Assembly (NCBI GenBank): GCA_947561715.1
Contig: OX387199.1
Coordinates: 13,459,001 to 13,523,000 of the forward strand
Reading direction: 5' to 3'
DNA: 64,000 nt
Origin: Ascidia mentula
Lineage: Eukaryota > Chordata > Ascidiacea > Phlebobranchia > Ascidiidae
The notes under the pieces are model-generated. The model had not been told where the DNA came from, did no database searches, and saw only the letters and a program-made list of their open reading frames with translations. Of the stretch, positions 1-10,959 are shown one piece after another. Numbering within the stretch: the first letter of the stretch is position 1; every line of letters starts with the position of its first letter. The position numbers were made by a program, and so were the translations under genes.

Positions 1-279
1 ATAGTACAAGGTCTGCCCACTGTACCCTAAACTTTCAAAGTCCAAATAGACAACAAGAGGGACACAAGAAATTTTACTTGAATCCAACAAACTTTCACAC
101 TGTAGCTTAGTTGCTTCAGATATAAGTTGAATCCTAACTAGTTGCTCCAGATGTTTGGCTTTAAGTTTTTCCTGCTTTTTTTCAACATGAGCATTCTTCA
201 CTGCATCCAAGTGTCCACATTCAAAAGAGGGATTTACTTTAGAAGTGACTTTTATCAAGTCCTGAGACGAAAGGTACAG

Positions 280-1030
280 CTAGGAACCAAATAGTAGTTG
301 TCGAGTAGCTGACCGGATGGGTGGCTGAACTAAGTTGGATGTAGCGGTAATGTGTAAAAAGTTAAACACACAAACATGAAAATGAAAACGCAATATAAGC
401 AGAATTGTAGAGGAAAGCAATGTCGATGGGCAAAAATTGTACCTCAATTGCAAGAGCAAAGTAATTGTCAAATACTTCCGGTAGGCGTTTATTTTTGAAA
501 AGGTAAACAAATTTAGCAAGTTCCAAATGATGCATTCCAGCAATTTGTAACGTTTTTGTCTGATCATACAGCTTGGTAGTATGGCAGCGATAAGGACTGT
601 GTGTTACTATTTTAATGGCTCTGTTTTGCAGAACTTGAAGATGATGTAAACCCCTAAGTCTTGCCAGAACGCCAGTATTCCTTGCCACTTTGCTACTAAC
701 CGATTCAATGTGATTTTTCCAAGTGAGATGTCTGTCAATTGTAATTCCGAGATATTTGGTGGTTAAGACTTGTTCTAGCTCTTGGCCTTTGAGATTGAGG
801 TGGAAGGTAGGTAGTGGTCCTTTGTTGTTGCTTCCAAATAAGATGTATTTAGTTTTCTGGCAATTAAGTGAGAGCCTGTTTGATTCCAGCCAAATACCAA
901 CTCTTGCAGTATTTGTAAGTTTTTTCCTGACATCCATAGACATGTGTCATCAGCGAATAGTCTGGTATTAAAGATTGTGGAGTTTGGCAGATCATTGATG
1001 TAAATTAAAAACAGCAGTTGGTAATTTGCT
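280..1030 (-). pseudogene. 5'-truncated LINE reverse transcriptase fragment
   Basis: Read on the minus strand this is the palm-to-thumb end of a non-LTR (jockey/CR1-like) reverse transcriptase. The catalytic FADD box lies at 946-957, preceded by an LFLIYINDLP block that normally follows the VPQGS motif. About 130 residues downstream comes the typical TKYLGITIDRHLTW stretch (around 700-780), followed by the thumb-like region to about 362. The FADD box and the following open stretch are in different frames, so at least one frameshift lies near 935-945. The upstream palm, the endonuclease and the 3' end are missing; similarity stops near 1030. It is dead. The exact clade is uncertain. Confidence 0.75.
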
Positions 1031-1066
1031 GTAAAAGTAATAGGGACAGTAATGTATTTTATGGTG

Positions 1067-1098
1067 AGCTGCAGACAGGGCCCTGTTTCAGTGCAGCT
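1067..1098 (-). ncRNA. decayed hammerhead ribozyme (stem II lost)
   Basis: On the minus strand the outer arms AGCTGCA and TGCAGCT pair as stem I, and ACAGGG/CCCTGT followed by C looks like stem III with the cleavage triplet. Only CTGA of the CUGANGA box remains, running straight into AACA, so stem II and half of both conserved boxes are gone. The same arm sequences occur in the intact ribozyme at 10690-10744, which is why I read this as a remnant. It lies just upstream, on the same strand, of the reverse transcriptase fragment. Confidence 0.55.
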
Positions 1099-1717
1099 AT
1101 GGTGTGACTCACAACGATCTTGTCAGCAAAAAACAATAAAACTTCCACTTTGTGGTGGCTACATAGTTGGCATCAACCATTGGGTGTCAAACAAGATGGA
1201 ACCCACGGAACCTAAAATAAGCACCGTGGCCAATCAAAAGCTAAAACTAACAGTGCCATACAACTGTCCCTTTCTTACGTAACAAGTTGGTTAACTTAAC
1301 AGCAAGGTTTCACGCACATAATTATTTTCTTATCACATTTTTAACATATATCTTTAATCTTCGTATACTCATGTTTGCTGTTGCATAAGTACGCTATTTT
1401 AACATAACAGTTAAGCGAAATGCGGTGCCATGTTATGGATTGCTTTGAGGTATTTACAGTTGCAAGTGTATTTATTATTTAATACAAAACTTATTACTGC
1501 ATCTATTTGCTTAGTGCTGCACAGCTGCTCTTTTCTAACACCAAACTTTGGCAAATAACAATTACATTATGACATTGTCCACAAATACATTGGTGCCACG
1601 TGGGAAAAATTTGGTGCCATGCGTGCCATGTTGGTGCTACGTGGCCCGTGCCACTTTTTGGTTACGAACCCGCCTCGCCGGAGGAACGCATGTTTTGCTT
1701 ACATTTAAGGGGGAGAA

Positions 1718-1916
1718 TGTAACATTTCAAAATCACTCAGGCATACTACTGCGTCATACAGGTACGTCTAAGTGACATAACAATCATTCTTGGTAACTTA
1801 GTTGTTGAGGTGTGTGTTGTATAGTATAGGGTGAAGTTATAGATATATTGAGTAAAACTTTCCAACGTTGGTGTGACGGCCTCGCGGTGCCAGGCGCGGA
1901 AAATTCTGCCGTTACA
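1718..1916 (+). mobile_element. Gypsy-type 3' or solo LTR with polypurine tract
   Basis: A 199-bp block starts TGTAACATTT and ends GCCGTTACA, the TG...CA form of Ty3/Gypsy LTRs with matching TGTAAC/GTTACA ends. Immediately upstream, 1707-1717 reads AAGGGGGAGAA, a typical polypurine tract used to prime plus-strand synthesis. No protease, reverse transcriptase or integrase is recognisable upstream, and no second LTR copy was seen in the window, so this is the 3' end of a deleted element. Confidence 0.65.
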
Positions 1917-4417
1917 CTTACCCTGTTTTTTTAATTTAACTGTTTACTCAGCATTTTTATTCGAGAATAACACGGGTCTTGTTTTTTCGAAAAAAGCTGC
2001 TAAATTTTCATAGCTGTTTGTGATTTTTCGAAATGCCGAAACATCAAATACGCACGACAACAAAACTTGGATTTACATGCGAGAGTTTGCAGGAACCCGA
2101 ATGGCGAATTGTGACAAGCGTTTTAGAGTGGAAAGCCACCAGTCGTCAGCAAAACAGACACCAATGCCGTCTTTCATTCGAAGTTCAAAGTTGGTTGGGG
2201 CCTTTTCTAGCGGCAGACACAAAACTTTTAGATCAGACAGCTGTTCACTGGTGATGATACCAGTTCCAAATTACCCTGCCCGGCCGAATCCGGATAGTTA
2301 TCAATCAAATCGGGACGGATAATTTGGATTAGCTTATCATGAGTGGAACAAATAAACGTACAGGCATTCTTTAATATGGTATAACACGTCACGAAAAACG
2401 GCTAAAAGTATCCGATTGGGTCCCAAATAGGAGTAATTTGCGAAATGTTTGTCCGTTTTTAGGACAAAAGTACTTTTCCAAATTAAGTGTATTATCCGTC
2501 CGGGTACCCGGATGCGGCGCAAGATACACTACTGTTCGCCGACCTTGGGCAGCCAGTGCCGTCTTGAGGGATCCTGCCGTGCGCATGTAGAAAAGTTAGC
2601 TGCAGACGAGGTAATGCGGGGGCGCACGTAGTTGGCGAGAGCGAAGGTGTTGGAAGCAAGTGCTTCAATATACCCATTGGCGACATTGCTGTGCCAGAAA
2701 AGACATCCATCTTTCTTAGACTGCAGCATTGTGGAGACAGTGAACCAGCACGTAGTGGCAATGAAGATTAACGACGCACTGAAGAAGCTGGACAATAAAA
2801 GAAACAATTTCGTCCTGCTTTTTCGATGCAGCCAGGTATATAACCGTTTGCACTACGGCGATCAAGAGATGCTTGTTAAATTTTACGTAACATATCAGTG
2901 TTTGCATTCATGGACTTGGGTTTTTCACTGTTTGGAATCTCTTTCCACTGGGTTACGGGTAAAGGTATTTTTAGGTCGTCTTGGCAAGCGTGTTCATTTC
3001 AGGGTGTAGCGAGAGCAACAGCTGTTCATTCATGTGAATATGTGTATTTTTGTTTGTCCTTTGTGTGAATTGGTTTAAGAACTGTGATTTGTCGCTAAGT
3101 TTTCCCATGTGACTTTATCATCCGCTGACCATAACTTTCTTTCATCGTCCTTTCGCTTTGTTTCTCTCCGGTTTAAATAATGTAACTTTTCGTGTGCGTT
3201 TAGGGCAGCGCAGCTTTACTGTGCTCACCTCAGTTGTTTTGTGATTGGCTGAGGGTATGTCGTATCCAAAATTGTTCATGGTAAATAAATATTCAATTAA
3301 AGTCAGGTTAGGAAAACACCACAATTAGAACTCACGTACGATGTGATGTCAAATGCGTTAATCAAATAGGATTTCCCATCGATCATAAATAATATTGTTA
3401 GGACCCGGAAAGTGCGCCTCATTGTCAATTCGTTTGAAGGCGATGGTGTTGTGGTAAAGCGAGCAAAAGCAGGTTAGCACTGCCGCAGTTTATCTGAAAG
3501 ATGGAGAGCTCCCACTACACGATTAAAGAAACTCACGCCGATATCTCAAATCTGAAACAAGACTGCGTCGACATTGGTTCTTATATCAAGAAGCGCATGA
3601 TGAAAAACACCGATGTCTCTCTACTTTCCTTCTTGAGTGAAAATTTTCGTTTTTTAGGTCAAAAAATAATCGCCCTATTTACAATATTTTGATCCCTTTG
3701 CCAAACACCATGTCTATGCAGAACTGAATACTTAGTCGAAGTTTAAATCAACGAAAACTGGGCCTGTCGTCTATATTTCGCAAAAATAAACATCTTGCGC
3801 CACAACAAATAAATTTCGTGATATCGAATATTTATTGCGAAAGCAAAATATATTTTTGCTGCCTCGCAAATGTTAGCATCAGTGGAAGCACAACAGCGGC
3901 GAAGAAGCTCCACTGCAGCATCACGGAAACCTAAGAGAATGCAGAGGAATAAAGTCTATTAAGGAAACCAACCAGCCGGCATCATCATCATAGTAACAAC
4001 TTTTGGATATAACTAACTCTCTAGCAGACATTCTTCGTAAATACCATGGCCCTCGCAAGGCTGCCCAAGTGTGCACCCCAACCTCTGCATATTGATGTTT
4101 CTTGGCTCGGCTGAGGTGTAGCGCAAAAGAACTTGAAATCTTGTTTGTGTTTCATTTTTGAGTTTCACGCTTTCCTTAGTTAAACCTGGTTAGTTTCCAC
4201 CTGCTTAGTTAAAAGGTTGGCATAGAAGCATGAATTCGGTTTTATTTTGTTTTTCGGTAGTTTAGTTGTACCTCTGCAGAGGACAAATTATTGTTAGTGA
4301 CTTTTGCCATAATAATTGTCGACCTTGCGTCGCAACAAGCAGGCTAAAATCATCGGCTTTCTTCACTGCTGTAATTTTGGCGAAATCTTTTGTTTTTCAA
4401 CAAATATATTTCACGCA
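1917..4417. other. no recognised gene
   Basis: I recognise nothing here. Short open stretches exist (for example 2033-2254 and 3501-3692 on the plus strand) but show no motif, no codon bias I can judge and no partner exon. A 64-residue open stretch at 3501-3692 starts in a reasonable ATG context and could be an exon, without support. Confidence 0.4.
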
Positions 4418-4501
4418 TTAATGGATACAACTTGAAGGGATTTAACAGAAATAAAACACTTAATGGATACAACTTGAAGGGATTTAACAGAAATAAAACA
4501 C
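4418..4501. repeat. 42-bp tandem duplication
   Basis: The 42-bp unit beginning TTAATGGATACAACTTGAAG occurs twice head to tail (4418-4459 and 4460-4501) with no mismatch seen, so the duplication is recent. Confidence 0.9.
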
Positions 4502-5599
4502 AAATGTATACCGAAATTAGAACATAATGACCATCCAAAAACATGAAATCCCTCCGTCATAAAATATGATCATGGCTCCACGAATGCACCGAGGGTCCTC
4601 CGAGGAAAAAATGCCTGTTGATTGTGGGTAAAAGTATATTTTTATGTTGGAAAAAGTTTCATCGATGGAAGAAAACCTGCGTTTACCTCCGTCATGAATA
4701 AGTGATTGTTTTAACTTTTATAAAATACCACGTTCATCAGCATGCTCCAGACAAGCAGCCCTGTGCAAAATTAAAAAAATCCTATGGACCGGAAAGGTTG
4801 AAAATGTTCGCCTATATCAAATAGTGTCAGAATTGAAAGCATAGGGATGTTAAAGTTACATTTGATGTTTTTGGATAGTCATTGGGTGGTATTCATAAAC
4901 CCCAATCAGGATTGATCCTTGATCAGCTAATCCAGGATCAACGATCGGATCAAGTTGAAATTCATAAACCCCGATTAGCTGATCCTGGATCAAACACGGT
5001 TTCGTGATACAACATTCGCTGTAACAAAAAGTATCACGAATTTTTATCAAATTTTTTTCGGTTCAGTAAGTTTTATCTGAAACCGCGTGGTTTTGGCGTG
5101 GCCAGTGTTACCAGTTTCGGCGCTTTAAACGCCCAATTGGGCGTGTTTTCTTGGGTGTTTGCGCTTTTTGTTTTGTTGAAACAAAAAAATTTGGCGCTTT
5201 TTGTCAAAAAAATTCGCGAGTTTTGGTAAACATTGTTATTTGTGTTTGACACACCTGTCTTGCTCAATGTAGCCTCTGTTTGAACCGCTTAAAGCAACTA
5301 GGGGCTCCTACCGAAGGGGAACGCTTTTTGTACCAATTTGTTCTCAAGAAACAGTTTATTGGGATGGTGAGTGAAAAGGAAACAAAACAGATCGATATAA
5401 AGCGAATACAAGTATAGGAAGATCAAACGCAACAAAAAAAAACAAATTACATAAATCGAATATAAGAATAGGAGGATCTATAATAGTAAAATGTTTTATT
5501 GCCTTCCTTCAGTATCTATTATAATTGTTGTGATTGGTTGTTCAGAAGTTTCTTCCTCTTCCAGCATGTCATTATGAGAAATTGCAATATTGTGGAGGC

Positions 5600-6160
5600 A
5601 TATGGTTGAAACAAGAGTTATTGAGGTTTATCACTCCCCTAGTTTTAATTTGTGATCTGTTCTATCTATTATCAGCAGCAGTAATTGGATTTCTCAAGAG
5701 GAGTCATCCAGTATGGTCATCGCCTTAAAAGGATACCATCAAGAACCCCACTTTCAAAATCTAATTTGAGCAGACTATTATCAAAAATCTGCAAAACAAC
5801 ATAGACAAATTACACACACTGAACATTTAACGAAAACCGGAATACTTCCGCTTGATCACCTCCTGGGGATACAATAGGGATATGAGTGCAATCAATGACA
5901 CGAATGACTCCAGGAAAACCAGAAAAACTTGCTTTGCAGACGGCTAAAGCAGCCCAAAAGGTCGCCATCAGTGCGCTGAAAATTCCCCGTTGCGAAAAAA
6001 CAGAAATTCTTCTTAAGGATATGTGGAAAGTTTCCTTTTTGAGTAGGAATCGTTTTTTGAACTCTTATTGTTAAAAGGATTTTGCAAATCGACCAAATCG
6101 GATTGGGCTCTGTTCGCTGTAAGGTTTCAATGAGCTCCAGTGATGGAATTGACATTTTTA
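5600..6160 (-). pseudogene. Harbinger (HARBI1-like) transposase, decayed
   Basis: Reading the minus strand from about 6155, the frame contains FFATGNFQRTDGDLLG (the segment before the catalytic core in HARBI1-like proteins). In another frame follows GFPGVIRVIDCTHIPI around 5870-5930, which carries the first catalytic aspartate. Further down, 5640-5760 retains only ghosts of the third-aspartate region. Frameshifts and stops separate these blocks. The family uses a DDE RNase H fold to cut and rejoin TIR ends with a Myb-like partner. Assignment is supported by position between Harbinger-type TIRs. Confidence 0.75.
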
Positions 6161-7229
6161 ATCATCTGCAAATAAATAAAATAAACAAATGTAACAAAAT
6201 CAATAAAACTTGGCTAACATCTAACAAATATATGAAAAGCACATAATTACACTAAATATTTCCAAATGAATTTAGCTGATTTTTTAGAATTTTTATTTTT
6301 AGTTCGTGTCTTTGTTTCTTCCATTCATGCTCCTTTCTTCTCATTGCAATTTCTTCTAGTAGATGGTATTTTAGATCTTCAAATTTTCTTTTTTTGTTGG
6401 TGTCTGTTGTAAGAAGAAAATAATTGCCTCCACCAAAACTAACCTGGATTTTGTTCTGGATTTAGCTGGGATTCCAAGTTGTTCGCTGTCAAAGGAGTTG
6501 TTTCGTTTCATGGCCTGAACTGGGCTGGAATTAGTTCTGCAATGGGGGATGTTAGGTTCATTGTGAATAATTTGTCCGAATAGGTTTTCGTTGAATTTTT
6601 TACCAATGTGTTTTTTCAATTGCAGAGAAATTATCGTTGCAATAAAGGCTAGAAATATAATGCACCAGTGCCAGTTAATATTATTTCGGCAAATTATAAA
6701 TACAGCAACACATTTCGGCGCTCAAGAAAGTAAACAAAACCGTGACCCAGTTGTCGGCGCATTTGAGCAAACCGTGATTTAAGTACCGAAAATTGGGCTT
6801 GATCATACGGATCATAGCGCCTCTTGCTCAGATAATCACATGAAGTAGTTTGTTTTAATATTGATCTCAAGGAAGATCCTCCGACCTGCTTTAACAAAAA
6901 AAAACATGAGAAGTGATGTATTAGGTAGGACAGCAGGACAAAGTCGAGGCAAAAGAATAACTACAGTGGTGCATATGAATGGTAAAACATTGTTTAATAC
7001 ACAGGACATGAAAAATAAGGATTTACAAAATTTGAGATTTTTCAATCGCACCCATGAGCAATTTCAAAAATAACTGCTACATCAAATAAAAAACTATAGA
7101 ACATTAACATGCCATATCATTGGGTATTTGGAGGCCACCTCTGATCTGAAGTCCTCTTTCACAACTGATTCTTTTTCTGCCAAACTGTCAAACAATTCAA
7201 TGTGAATAGAGAAAACGTCAAAAAATTAT

Positions 7230-7550
7230 GGAATTTACGTGGCTACCTGCACAACATGTAAAGAACAATATGTTGGACAAACAAAAAATCGTTTCAGCAC
7301 GAGGTGGAATTCACACCGTTCCACATGGCGAGCAGGTTGTTTTAAAGATGCCACTGGCAAAACACTATTTAAATAAACACCCCATCGCATTTAAAAATAA
7401 ACCGGACATTGCAGATTGTTTCACGGTAACTTTCGCCCAAGAACCTCCCATGGCCTTTTTAGACATTTGTGAAGACAAATGGCTAAACGACCTCAGGGCG
7501 TCAATAAACATTCAGCCAATGATTTTACCCCGCATAAAATGACCATTTTT
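7230..7550 (+). pseudogene. Penelope-like GIY-YIG endonuclease fragment
   Basis: Around 7240 the plus strand reads GIYVATCTTCKEQYVGQTKN, matching the paired GIY and YVG motifs of GIY-YIG nucleases fused to Penelope reverse transcriptases, followed by RFSTRWNSHR with the family's helix arginine. The remaining domain continues in another frame from about 7340 (LAKHYLNKHPIAF) to a stop at 7540-7542. The reverse transcriptase is absent. The piece sits inside the Harbinger element, so it is a nested, 5'-truncated insertion. Confidence 0.7.
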
Positions 7551-8939
7551 GCGCTCTCCCGTCTCTTTCTTTTTTTTGTTTTCATTTCCATCACTGTTTT
7601 TGTATTCTGTGTTCGTCATCGCCTTATCGCAGTTCTACGTCACTACCCTTGCTCGCCCCATTTTTTTGCGTTTGGCTACTAACACCTTCAGTGCAGTCTC
7701 TCGTTGTTTCTCTTGGTACCACAGCGGCTTGTTGTAGAAAACAGTTTTTATCGTTTTAACCGCTTCGGCTTTTGTCTTGGCAGTCCCGATAGTGGACTTA
7801 CTGTTGAGTTTTTGTTGTGGTTTTTTATTTTTTATTGCTATTCTGTTTTAGACAGAAACTGAAGATGCCAATAGGCGAAATTAATATTTCTGTGAAATAA
7901 ACATCGTATTCTGGCGCCGATCGTCTTTTACTCCCTTTGGCAAGAAATTTTGTAATAGAAATAAGACCTTGACTTTACTAAAAGAACTCCCGTTTGTCGC
8001 ATATTCCGTAAGCTTTGCCAATTCATGCAAACGGATGTCAACACCATGCTTTCTGAAATTAACTACATTCCGGAATTTGACAAACATGGCAAGAAACTTA
8101 ATGGTGTCTGTATTATCACAACCAGTTGAAACAGATCCGCCTCCAGTCACAACTGATCCTTGATCGGGGGTTTATGAATTCCACCCATTGTGTTCTAATT
8201 TGTATATATACTTGTGTATTATTTCGTGGAAATGACAAGAGTCTTTCTCCTTAGCGCAAAGCCATGTCTAAATTTACAGGTGGCTTACGACAGCTGTTTT
8301 TCCTGTCCAATGTCTCCTAAAAAAGGCAGCGTGTACAACGAATTCTGGAAATTGAAACGAACTCAGCAATGGAGTCGAAAGAAGCAAGCTTTAAACAAAT
8401 TAAAATTAAGCACTACTTGTGTGACCATGGTAAAAGACCCTGAGACAATTGTCAACACAGTGAAAGTTCAAGTTGTACCAGCACCAATCCAACGTTGTCA
8501 TTGTCTGCCTGTAGTTCCAAGTTCAGTACTACCTGCAATGCCCAACGAGAAAGTGGTTTGTCAAAGTAGAGCAACTTTTTCTGGTGAAATTCAGCGCTGC
8601 ATGGGCTCTTGCAGAGCCCAATGTTTACCAAAGAGTTTTAATACTTTGCTCCCGTATCCTGAACTAAATTTTGCATGTGTGGTGGTGTATATATGTACAT
8701 TTCAGCAATTGGAGACATGGTCTTAAATCGATTTTAATCAACGTTGATGGTCAAGAGCCTGTGTGGGAATATACTGCACGAACACATCTTTGAACCGTGA
8801 ATTACCAAACCCTCTATTCTTGGATTCATTACTGACTGATATTAGAGATTTGCAAAAGAACCCATACATTTGAACTTGGTAATTCAGGAATATTTGTTTG
8901 CTATGCTCCAGCCCGATCCAGTTTGAAGCTAATCAAATC

Positions 8940-10070
8940 TCACACAGGCTACTACAGCTGCGAAAGGTGTACCATCAAGGGTGAATACTTTGCTTAATTC
9001 CATATAATATCCAGTCGAAAAAACTGTCAAAGCAATATTGCCTTTTGTCGTCTTCTCTAAAACATGTGTGGTTTGAATTGAATGGTGATTATTTTCTGCT
9101 GAAAGTTAATGATCAAATTAAAAATGTGTTCTGTTGCCATATAAAGGACATTTCGTTGTCATTAATTTGCTTTATGCCACATGATATATCTGCATGTATA
9201 TTTGTTTCTTCCACAGTACATTAGAATGGAAAATTTTGTTTGTATAAAATCCCCAAAAGCTGGATGGTCGGCACCAATGCATGTAAGTGGATACCCAGCG
9301 ATTTGGATGTACAAACAATTCATAGATACAATTGAAATTAACTGCAATTTGGTGGTGGCAGGATTTGCAAAGCTATGGTGAAAAATATTAACAAATACAT
9401 TAAAATTCCTAATGACGAGGAGGCAATGGATTTGGCTGAATACAATTAAAGGTGCAACAAGTTTCCTCAAGTATGGGGTGCTATAGATGGTTGCCACATT
9501 CATGTTTCCCCACCACAACATGGTTCATCGGACTACATCAACCGAAAAATGTTTCCTTCACTTGTTCTTCAAGCTGTAGTTGACAGACAATACAGGTATT
9601 TTTTAGTGCCATCAAATGTTGATGTGCATACAGTTAGATATTTAATTGTATGAAATTTTAGCCAGGATCTAGTCACGATGCTGCAGTTCTGAAAAAGTCA
9701 AATTTGTGCAGATCAACTTTTACCCTTGCCAAATTTTATGAGGTTTCTGGTCTAGGGTGTCATACTGATTGAAGATGTAAAGATTCCATTAATGATGGCT
9801 GGAGATGCAGCTGACCCCTGAACAGGTTTCATTTAACTGTTTTACAAAAAAAAATTGCGATTCCTGTTATTCAAGCTCCGCTGATTATTGCAACATGTTG
9901 CATAACATTTGTGAGAATGAACAAACAGCAGACCTTTTGGATTTTGAGGAAGTCGAACCAAGTATTAGTGAACTGAATGCAACTGACTCCAGGGAAAAAA
10001 GTGTTGTCAGAGATACTATATGTCAATTTCTTGCAAAAAACTATCCCCTGCGCACATCCAGCAGATTTTA
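8940..10070 (+). pseudogene. Harbinger transposase, second copy, split by an intron
   Basis: The plus strand carries FPQVWGAIDGCHIHV (about 9461-9505, first catalytic aspartate), then SSDYINRKMFPSLVLQAVVD. After a likely intron (about 9596-9661, GT...TTTTAG) come PGSSHDAAVLKKSNL with the second aspartate (about 9662-9706) and MMAGDAADP with the third (about 9793-9819). One in-frame TAA sits shortly before the first block (near 9447), and the C-terminal part is frameshifted. This is a HARBI1-like DDE transposase different from the 5.9 kb copy. Upstream, 8226-8726 holds a 170-residue open stretch I do not recognise that may be its 5' coding part. Confidence 0.75.
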
Positions 10071-10230
10071 AAATGTTCCACTGTGTTGTAGTGCTTTGTT
10101 CACACTGAATGGTGCAGGAAGGAGAAAAACACAGAATAATAAATAACAGAAGTGGCAATAAACACTAGTTTAAGCACAAACTTAGAAGTGAAATACAAAC
10201 AAATTGAATAGAAATAAAATGGAAAAAGTT

Positions 10231-10480
10231 CTATTCTGTAGTATGTTTTTGAAGCAGAGCGTCAATGAACTTCTGATTTTCATCAGATATTGCTTTAAGG
10301 ATCTTTTCATCTTCTGCTATTATCAATTCTCCGTCTTTTTCAGACTCCTCTGCAATCACTCTGGTTAAAAACTGCACGAAAAGTAGCGGCGACCAAAAAT
10401 CGTAAACCTTTTGCGCTGTCGCACAAGGCGCTCGCGACGAAAAATTATTTGAAGGTAAGAGCTTATGCAACTCGACACCA
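10231..10480 (-). pseudogene. possible Harbinger partner-protein C-terminus
   Basis: The minus-strand reading ends with an acidic, helical tail (EDEKILKAISDENQKF, then a stop). Convergent orientation directly downstream of the Harbinger transposase is where these elements keep their Myb/SANT-like DNA-binding partner. No DNA-binding domain is visible, and the open frame upstream of about 10480 runs through unrelated repeats. The assignment rests on position and composition only. Confidence 0.3.
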
Positions 10481-10687
10481 TCTTGCTGATGTAGAAAAGA
10501 AAACAAATGATTGTTGATAACAATGCAACAGTTGTACAAAATAATGATTTCATGGAACTTGATGTTGGTGATTTGTCTACAATCATCAAGCTTGGAAAGG
10601 GGGTAATTATGGCTAATTTGTAATAATGTATTTTTCACACATAAAATTGATAACATTCTTAATATATTTGAAGAACAATTAGCTTGT

Positions 10688-10780
10688 GTAAGCTGCAGAC
10701 AGATGGCCACTGTTTCGACCATAAAGGTCTCATCAGTGCAGCTTCCACAATTCATATAATTGGCTCTACTTTGCTTATCT
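10688..10780 (-). mobile_element. 93-bp hammerhead-bearing mini-insertion with 14-bp TSD
   Basis: The 14-mer AACAATTAGCTTGT occurs at 10674-10687 and again at 10781-10794. Such a perfect duplication exactly bracketing 93 bp is what target-primed retrotransposition leaves. On the minus strand the insert consists of a 36-nt leader followed by a complete hammerhead ribozyme and ends about 10 nt past its cleavage site. It has no coding capacity. Retrozyme-like elements (small non-autonomous retroelements built on type I hammerheads) and fragments of hammerhead-bearing Penelope elements are the two known kinds it could be. Confidence 0.75.
10690..10744 (-). ncRNA. type I hammerhead ribozyme, canonical core intact
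   Basis: On the minus strand: stem I 5' arm AAGCTGCA, then the conserved CTGATGA, stem II GACC-TTTAT-GGTC, conserved GAAA, stem III ACAG-TGGCCAT-CTGT, the GTC cleavage triplet, then stem I 3' arm TGCAGCTT, fully complementary to the first arm. Every core nucleotide of the hammerhead consensus (CUGANGA, GAAA, NUH) is present and all three stems pair. Stem I is the open stem, which makes it type I. Such RNA cleaves itself after the GTC. Two decayed relatives lie at 1067-1098 and 63110-63168. Confidence 0.85.
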
Positions 10781-10959
10781 AACAATTAGCTTGTCAATTA
10801 CATATCGGTTGTTGAATAATGTAGATGGATTTCATGGAACTTGATGTTGGTGATTTGTCTACAATCATCTTGGAAAGGAGGGGTAATTATGGTTAATTTG
10901 TAATGTATTTTTTGTTCCTTGCAAATGTAACGACATACATGTTAAAATTGATAACATTC

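Larger units (their letters stand above)
4884..8186 (-). mobile_element. PIF/Harbinger DNA transposon bounded by TIRs
   Basis: The left end reads GGGTGGTATTCATAAACCCC and the right end, inverted, GGGTGGAATTCATAAACCCC, so the TIRs match at all but one of 20 positions. Both ends are flanked by ATT, the 3-bp target duplication expected for Harbinger elements. The left subterminal region holds several GATC-rich repeats (TTGATCC/GGATCAA). Inside lie a decayed minus-strand Harbinger transposase and a nested Penelope nuclease fragment. Confidence 0.8.
10547..10957. repeat. direct repeats of about 120 bp flanking the ribozyme insertion
   Basis: The block starting GATTTCATGGAACTTGATGT at about 10547 recurs at about 10827. 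Both run through GGTGATTTGTCTACAATCAT to ATTGATAACATTCTT with small indels. The ribozyme insertion lies between the two copies, and the second copy's neighbourhood lacks it. Confidence 0.8.

Noticed and set aside
2033..2254. Open frame of 73 residues as a possible gene
   Set aside because: No recognised motif, no splice context, and a competing open frame overlaps it on the same strand.
7549..7737. Hydrophobic plus-strand frames suggesting a membrane protein
   Set aside because: The hydrophobicity comes from T-rich sequence downstream of the Penelope nuclease; two frames are open at once and neither has a family pattern.
9162..9521. 119-residue minus-strand frame
   Set aside because: It lies antisense to the plus-strand Harbinger transposase, whose catalytic motifs are clear, so it is a shadow frame.
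10231..10785. Single 184-residue minus-strand gene
   Set aside because: The frame crosses a direct repeat and the ribozyme insertion with its TSD, so it cannot be one ancestral protein; only the C-terminal part is kept as a weak call.
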